64,000 nt of DNA, taken from Porticoccus litoralis. GTDB lineage: Bacteria > Pseudomonadota > Gammaproteobacteria > Pseudomonadales > Porticoccaceae. The notes under the pieces were generated by a model. That model saw only the letters and a list, made by a program, of their open reading frames with translations, was not told where the DNA came from and did no database searches. Below, piece after piece: positions 60,532 to 64,000 of the stretch. Every line of letters begins with the position of its first letter. The first letter of the stretch is position 1. The translations under genes were made by a program, and so were the position numbers. Where the stretch lies: positions 62,001-126,000 of the forward strand of contig NZ_JAUUUU010000006.1 in the NCBI RefSeq assembly GCF_030676955.1, written 5' to 3'.

Positions 60532-62042
60532 GCTTGTTCTTCAGGATGCTCTAGTCGCGATCTGGACATTTCCTGATATTCTTTTTCCAGCTTCTTGAGC
60601 TGTTTTTTGGATACGCCGCCAGCGGCATTGAGAGCGTGTCTAACGCGCGCTCTGACAATATCAGGGCCAAGGATGGCCATAGCATCAAACAGCGGAGGCG
60701 CTGACGGAGAGCCCGCCACAGCGACAAACAGCGGAAACAGGAAATCTTTTAATTTTAAGTCCATCCCCTGAGCCAGTTGATTCAGTTCTTGGTATAACCC
60801 ATCACGATGCCAGTGACGCAGGTTATCTAACCGCCAGGAGCTGAATTGCAAAATCTTGCAGACCGTATCCAATTCAAGCTTTTTATGCTCAAAACTGTTC
60901 TCTTGTAATGCCGGCATTCCAGAGAGCATAAAATTCAACAGAGGCGCGATATCGGTAAACTTCTCTACGCGCTCCTTGATCAATGGGATCATTTGACTGA
61001 GGTTATCGCGATTTAGTGCCCAGGCCGCAACACGGTCGGCAAACTGTTCATCGTCAAGATTTTCGCGTATCCAGCAACCATTCAACCAATCCAGCTTTTC
61101 GGTATCAAATACCGGGCCACCCAGATGAACAGAACTGATATCAAAGTGCGCCAGCATTTCCTGTAGAGAGAACTTTTCACTTTCATCCGGCATGGACCAC
61201 CCCATACGCCCCAGGTAATTCACCACCGCTTCAGGCAAATACCCCATATCGCGGTAGTAGGTGATGCTGGTGGGATTCTTACGCTTGCTGAGTTTGCTTT
61301 TATCGGGATTCCTCAACAACGGCATGTGACAGAGCTGCGGCATTTCCCAACCAAAATACTGATAGAGGAGAAAATGTTTGGGAGCCGAATTAATCCACTC
61401 CTCGCCACGAATAACATGGGTAATGGCCATCAGGTGATCATCGACCACATTGGCGAGGTGATAGGTAGGCATGCCGTCCGCTTTGAGTAGCACCTGCATA
61501 TCGACCTGCGACCAGGGAATTTCAATTTCACCGCGCAACATGTCGTTGAATCGACAGCTGCCCTCAGAGGGTACCTTCATACGGATAACATAGGGTTCAC
61601 CTTCAGCTAGGCGTCGGTCAATTTCGTCCTGGGTCAGGCTCAGGCTACGTCCGTCGTATTTTGGCGTCTCACCGCGGGCCATCTGCTCACGACGCATCTC
61701 ATCAAGCTCTTCCGGGGTGGCAAAACAATAAAATGCATGCCCTTTTTCTATCAGCTCTGAGACATAGCGGTGATAGATATCCATCCGCTCACTTTGGCGA
61801 TAAGGACCATAGTCACCGCCAACATCAGGGCCTTCGGACCAATCCAGCCCCAGCCATTTGAGGGATGACAGAATCATTGCCTCAGACTCCGGCGTACTGC
61901 GAACCTGATCGGTGTCTTCTATGCGCAGAATAAATTCGCCGCCCTGACTTTTGGCAAAACACAGATTGAATAACGCGATATAGGCTGTCCCGACATGGGG
62001 GTCACCTGTGGGTGAAGGAGCAATACGTGTGCGAACAGACAT
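60528..62042 (-). CDS. gltX: Glutamate--tRNA ligase
   Basis: A 504-residue class I synthetase. The HIGH element is HVGT at 16-19 within IAPSPTGDPHVGTAY, and the KMSKS element is KLSKRKN in NPDKSKLSKRKN. The catalytic Rossmann domain, the RGEEW segment and the C-terminal anticodon-binding helices are all present. No zinc-binding CxCx(n)H cluster was seen in the expected region. Start ATG 62042. Confidence 0.97.
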   Translation of the reverse strand: MSVRTRIAPSPTGDPHVGTAYIALFNLCFAKSQGGEFILRIEDTDQVRSTPESEAMILSSLKWLGLDWSEGPDVGGDYGPYRQSERMDIYHRYVSELIEKGHAFYCFATPEELDEMRREQMARGETPKYDGRSLSLTQDEIDRRLAEGEPYVIRMKVPSEGSCRFNDMLRGEIEIPWSQVDMQVLLKADGMPTYHLANVVDDHLMAITHVIRGEEWINSAPKHFLLYQYFGWEMPQLCHMPLLRNPDKSKLSKRKNPTSITYYRDMGYLPEAVVNYLGRMGWSMPDESEKFSLQEMLAHFDISSVHLGGPVFDTEKLDWLNGCWIRENLDDEQFADRVAAWALNRDNLSQMIPLIKERVEKFTDIAPLLNFMLSGMPALQENSFEHKKLELDTVCKILQFSSWRLDNLRHWHRDGLYQELNQLAQGMDLKLKDFLFPLFVAVAGSPSAPPLFDAMAILGPDIVRARVRHALNAAGGVSKKQLKKLEKEYQEMSRSRLEHPEEQA

Positions 62043-62087
62043 AATGTTGAAATTCCGCCTAAATTAAAGGGTCACAAAAAGGCGGTC

Positions 62088-62116
62088 ATTATACGCATAC
62101 CAACGCTAGGCGACAG
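62088..62116 (-). promoter_or_regulatory. gltX promoter
   Basis: On the minus strand a perfect TATAAT (62093-62088) lies 17 bases after CTGTCG (62116-62111, 3 of 6), which is inside the 3' end of the LapD gene. It gives a leader of about 40 bases. Confidence 0.5.
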
Positions 62117-64000
62117 GTTTCACCTGAGGCTCACATAAAAAATAGCCCTGAGCGACATCAACCCCGAGGGCCTGTAGTTCCAGCCACTCAGCTTCGGTTT
62201 CCACACCCTCAATCCACAACTCCATGCCCCGATTGTGGATTAAGCCCGCCAGGGATTTGATGTAGAACTGGTTGTCCTTATTACTGTCCAGGCCGCGAGT
62301 GAAGGAGCGATGTATCTTGAGGTGATGCAGGGACAGGCTGCCCAGGTAACCGAATGCAATGGAGTCAACCCCAAAATTGTCCAGGCCGAGTGTCGAATTG
62401 CGCCGCTCCAGTAGGTCATGTAATTCCCGCAATGGTGCATCGTTGGATCTAATTGCATATTCAGGGATTTCAAAAATCAGCTTACTGGCGAGCTTTCGCT
62501 GCGAAGAAAGGAAAGTATCAAGCCACGTCATAAAGCCCGATGACTTTATGGAAACCATGGACAAGTTGACGCACAGCTTGCCATCAAGACCATCCTGGCG
62601 ATGAGCCGATGCCAGCGACTCCAGCACCAACTGATCCAGTTTTGGCATCAATCCCAAACGTTCAGCAATGGGAATCACCACCCCGGCGGATAACAGATCG
62701 CTACCCTGAAGGAAGCGCACAAAGACTTCGTTTGCCACCAGTGAGCGATCTTTCGTGGTGTATATCGGTTGAAAATGCAGGGCCACAAGCCTGTTTTCAA
62801 CAGCCTGGCGAAGGTAGCTTTCCCAGTCATTCAGGGGCTTACCGAGTACTGGCACTTCCCCGTCAGAAACATCCGCAAATTGCATCCAGCGACTGCCCTT
62901 GCCCATTCTGGCCTGGCACAAGGCGATATTTGCCTCACTCAACATCTCCGGGACATCACTGACGTTACTGCTATAGGTGTACCCCATATGAAAGCGAAGA
63001 GGATACTTCTGATTGTTAAGCCAGCTCCCCCCCTGCAGGCTATCAAATAGATGCCCGGCTACCGCAACACCTTCTGAAGGGGCTACATCGGGGATAAAAA
63101 TGGAAAATTCCGGCCCCTGGCGCCTCGCCACCAGAGCCCGGCTGTGGGAACTCAATGCCTCCGTCAGCTGCTCACCTACAGCCTTCAGTATCGCATTGCC
63201 CTCACCACGGCCCGCATAATCATTCACACTGGCAAAATCATTGATTGCCAGAATGGCCAATGCGCCCGTATGCACACCACCCTCCTGGTCATCTGCATAG
63301 CTTTTCATGCGGTTATCAAAGTCCACACGGTTGGAAAGACCCGTTACATCATCCTGATAAGACTGTTTCTGTAACCGCCCTATCAACTCAAGCTGATCAT
63401 CAAAAATGTGCTTTAAAGTCTTGGCCATGCGGTTCATGGCTTCCACAACCCTTGCCAGCTCACGGGTTTTTGGAACGGTTTCCTGGACCACAAAATGTCT
63501 TTCACAGATCTCGTTGGCCTGCTGCTCAAGACGAGTCAAGGGAACCAACAACCATTTCAGAGCAACATAAGCCAGCAGGCAAACACCCAGAGTAATCGAG
63601 GCAAACCAGGTTAGCTGGGAAGTGGTTACCTGCCAGAGTTTCATATACGCCTGGCCGGGGTTGCTGACCACATAGACGTCACCCAGCCGAGCCCAGCCAG
63701 AAGCCACCTCTGCCCTGCCCAGCGCCTCGGGCAGAGAGATAAATGAAATAAACCAGGGAGGAACGCCCTCAATAGATACGGGAAATGACCTGTCGATCAA
63801 CACCTTGCCATCGAGGTCTTCAAAATAGATACGTTGATAGTAACCGCTATCTGATACAGCGTTGAACATCGTATCGAGCGTGGCGATATCCTTATCCTTA
63901 GCGGCCTGCGTCATCGATAAACCAAGCGACGTTGCCGTGTCCTGAGCGTGGACGTGCATTTGATCCGCCACCAGCTGCTGATTATTGCGAAGACTGACGA
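62106..64000 (-). CDS. lapD: LapD-type c-di-GMP receptor, 5' end beyond the window
   Basis: The visible 630 codons run from the end of the first helix region. There is a periplasmic LapD/MoxY-type domain (ending about residue 110 of the visible part), a transmembrane helix (WFASITLGVCLLAYVALKWLL), HAMP, then GGDEF and EAL domains. Both enzyme motifs are degenerate: RQGPEF in place of GGDEF, and EVF in place of EAL (ANEVFVRF), with DNFGVDS for DDFGTGY. That is the pattern of LapD, which binds c-di-GMP and sequesters the protease LapG to keep an adhesin on the cell surface. LapG and LapA are not in the window. Confidence 0.85.
   Translation of the reverse strand, partial: VSLRNNQQLVADQMHVHAQDTATSLGLSMTQAAKDKDIATLDTMFNAVSDSGYYQRIYFEDLDGKVLIDRSFPVSIEGVPPWFISFISLPEALGRAEVASGWARLGDVYVVSNPGQAYMKLWQVTTSQLTWFASITLGVCLLAYVALKWLLVPLTRLEQQANEICERHFVVQETVPKTRELARVVEAMNRMAKTLKHIFDDQLELIGRLQKQSYQDDVTGLSNRVDFDNRMKSYADDQEGGVHTGALAILAINDFASVNDYAGRGEGNAILKAVGEQLTEALSSHSRALVARRQGPEFSIFIPDVAPSEGVAVAGHLFDSLQGGSWLNNQKYPLRFHMGYTYSSNVSDVPEMLSEANIALCQARMGKGSRWMQFADVSDGEVPVLGKPLNDWESYLRQAVENRLVALHFQPIYTTKDRSLVANEVFVRFLQGSDLLSAGVVIPIAERLGLMPKLDQLVLESLASAHRQDGLDGKLCVNLSMVSIKSSGFMTWLDTFLSSQRKLASKLIFEIPEYAIRSNDAPLRELHDLLERRNSTLGLDNFGVDSIAFGYLGSLSLHHLKIHRSFTRGLDSNKDNQFYIKSLAGLIHNRGMELWIEGVETEAEWLELQALGVDVAQGYFLCEPQVKPVA

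Noticed and set aside
1..64000. CRISPR arrays, insertion sequences, prophage genes, restriction or toxin systems
   Set aside because: No regularly spaced repeats, transposases, phage proteins or defence families were seen. The window reads as continuous core chromosome.

Overview
This is core chromosome of a gammaproteobacterium. Gene content and order look most like the Pseudomonadales/Cellvibrionales side of the class: rluE-nudJ-mnmA-hflD-purB-roxA, prmB-aroC-MFS, gpsA-DUF4389-sixA, etfBA divergent from the ETF dehydrogenase gene, the long 530-residue isocitrate lyase, ThrH, the [4Fe-4S] APS-reductase form of CysH, and sdhCDAB-sucAB-lpd-sucCD divergent from gltA. G+C is moderate by eye. I cannot name a genus. 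There is no rRNA, phage, insertion sequence, integrase or CRISPR array. Nearly every base is in an identifiable gene, with many stop/start overlaps.

Layout. 1-5.1 kb (+): tRNA and rRNA modification, purB and the ribosomal oxygenase gene. 5.1-7.9 kb: gamma-glutamyltranspeptidase and a GNAT protein fused to a degenerate phospholipase-D-like domain. 8-13 kb: glyoxylate shunt (malate synthase G, LysR regulator, isocitrate lyase). 13.1-15 kb: a c-type cytochrome lipoprotein, a broken cytochrome b561 gene, rraA and a small Rieske protein. 15.1-17.1 kb: pabB and thrH. 17.3-21.3 kb: a sulfur block (cysH, a CxxC redox protein, cysB, a TauE/SafE permease, a cN-I-type 5'-nucleotidase). 21.3-28.4 kb: fructosamine kinase, Na+/alanine symporter, D-cysteine desulfhydrase homologue, yajC, bcp, DUF2244, mdh, and a folM/folK-like pair. 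28.6-33.5 kb (+): prc, xthA, and a small cassette of a His/Arg/Tyr-rich exported protein, ECF-type sigma factor, one-helix membrane protein and DUF3106 protein. 33.5-38 kb: ETF system and a TetR regulator. 38.1 kb: tRNA-Pro(CGG). 38.2-46.3 kb: MFS, aroC, prmB, folE, sixA, DUF4389, gpsA, and htpG behind a sigma-32 promoter. 46.5-59.2 kb: lower TCA cycle supercluster and gltA. 59.3-64 kb: two small exported or membrane proteins, tRNA-Ala(GGC), gltX and a LapD-type c-di-GMP receptor cut by the window edge.

How they work together. Citrate synthase, 2-oxoglutarate dehydrogenase, succinyl-CoA synthetase, succinate dehydrogenase, malate dehydrogenase and the two glyoxylate-shunt enzymes cover most of the TCA and glyoxylate cycles. 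ETF and ETF:ubiquinone oxidoreductase feed fatty-acid and amino-acid electrons to quinone, which suits an aerobic heterotroph living on acetate, lipids and amino acids. The sulfur block can be read as one unit: APS reductase makes sulfite and AMP, and its neighbours could supply electrons, export sulfite and dephosphorylate AMP. PabB, FolE, FolM and a FolK-like protein are separate pieces of pterin/folate metabolism.

The parts most likely to hold something undescribed are the sigma-factor cassette at 31.6-33.5 kb, the sulfur block, the GNAT/PLD-like fusion, the FolK-like protein lacking conserved C-terminal residues, and the cytochrome b561 pseudogene. All assignments come from reading translated sequence and remembered family features; no search was run.
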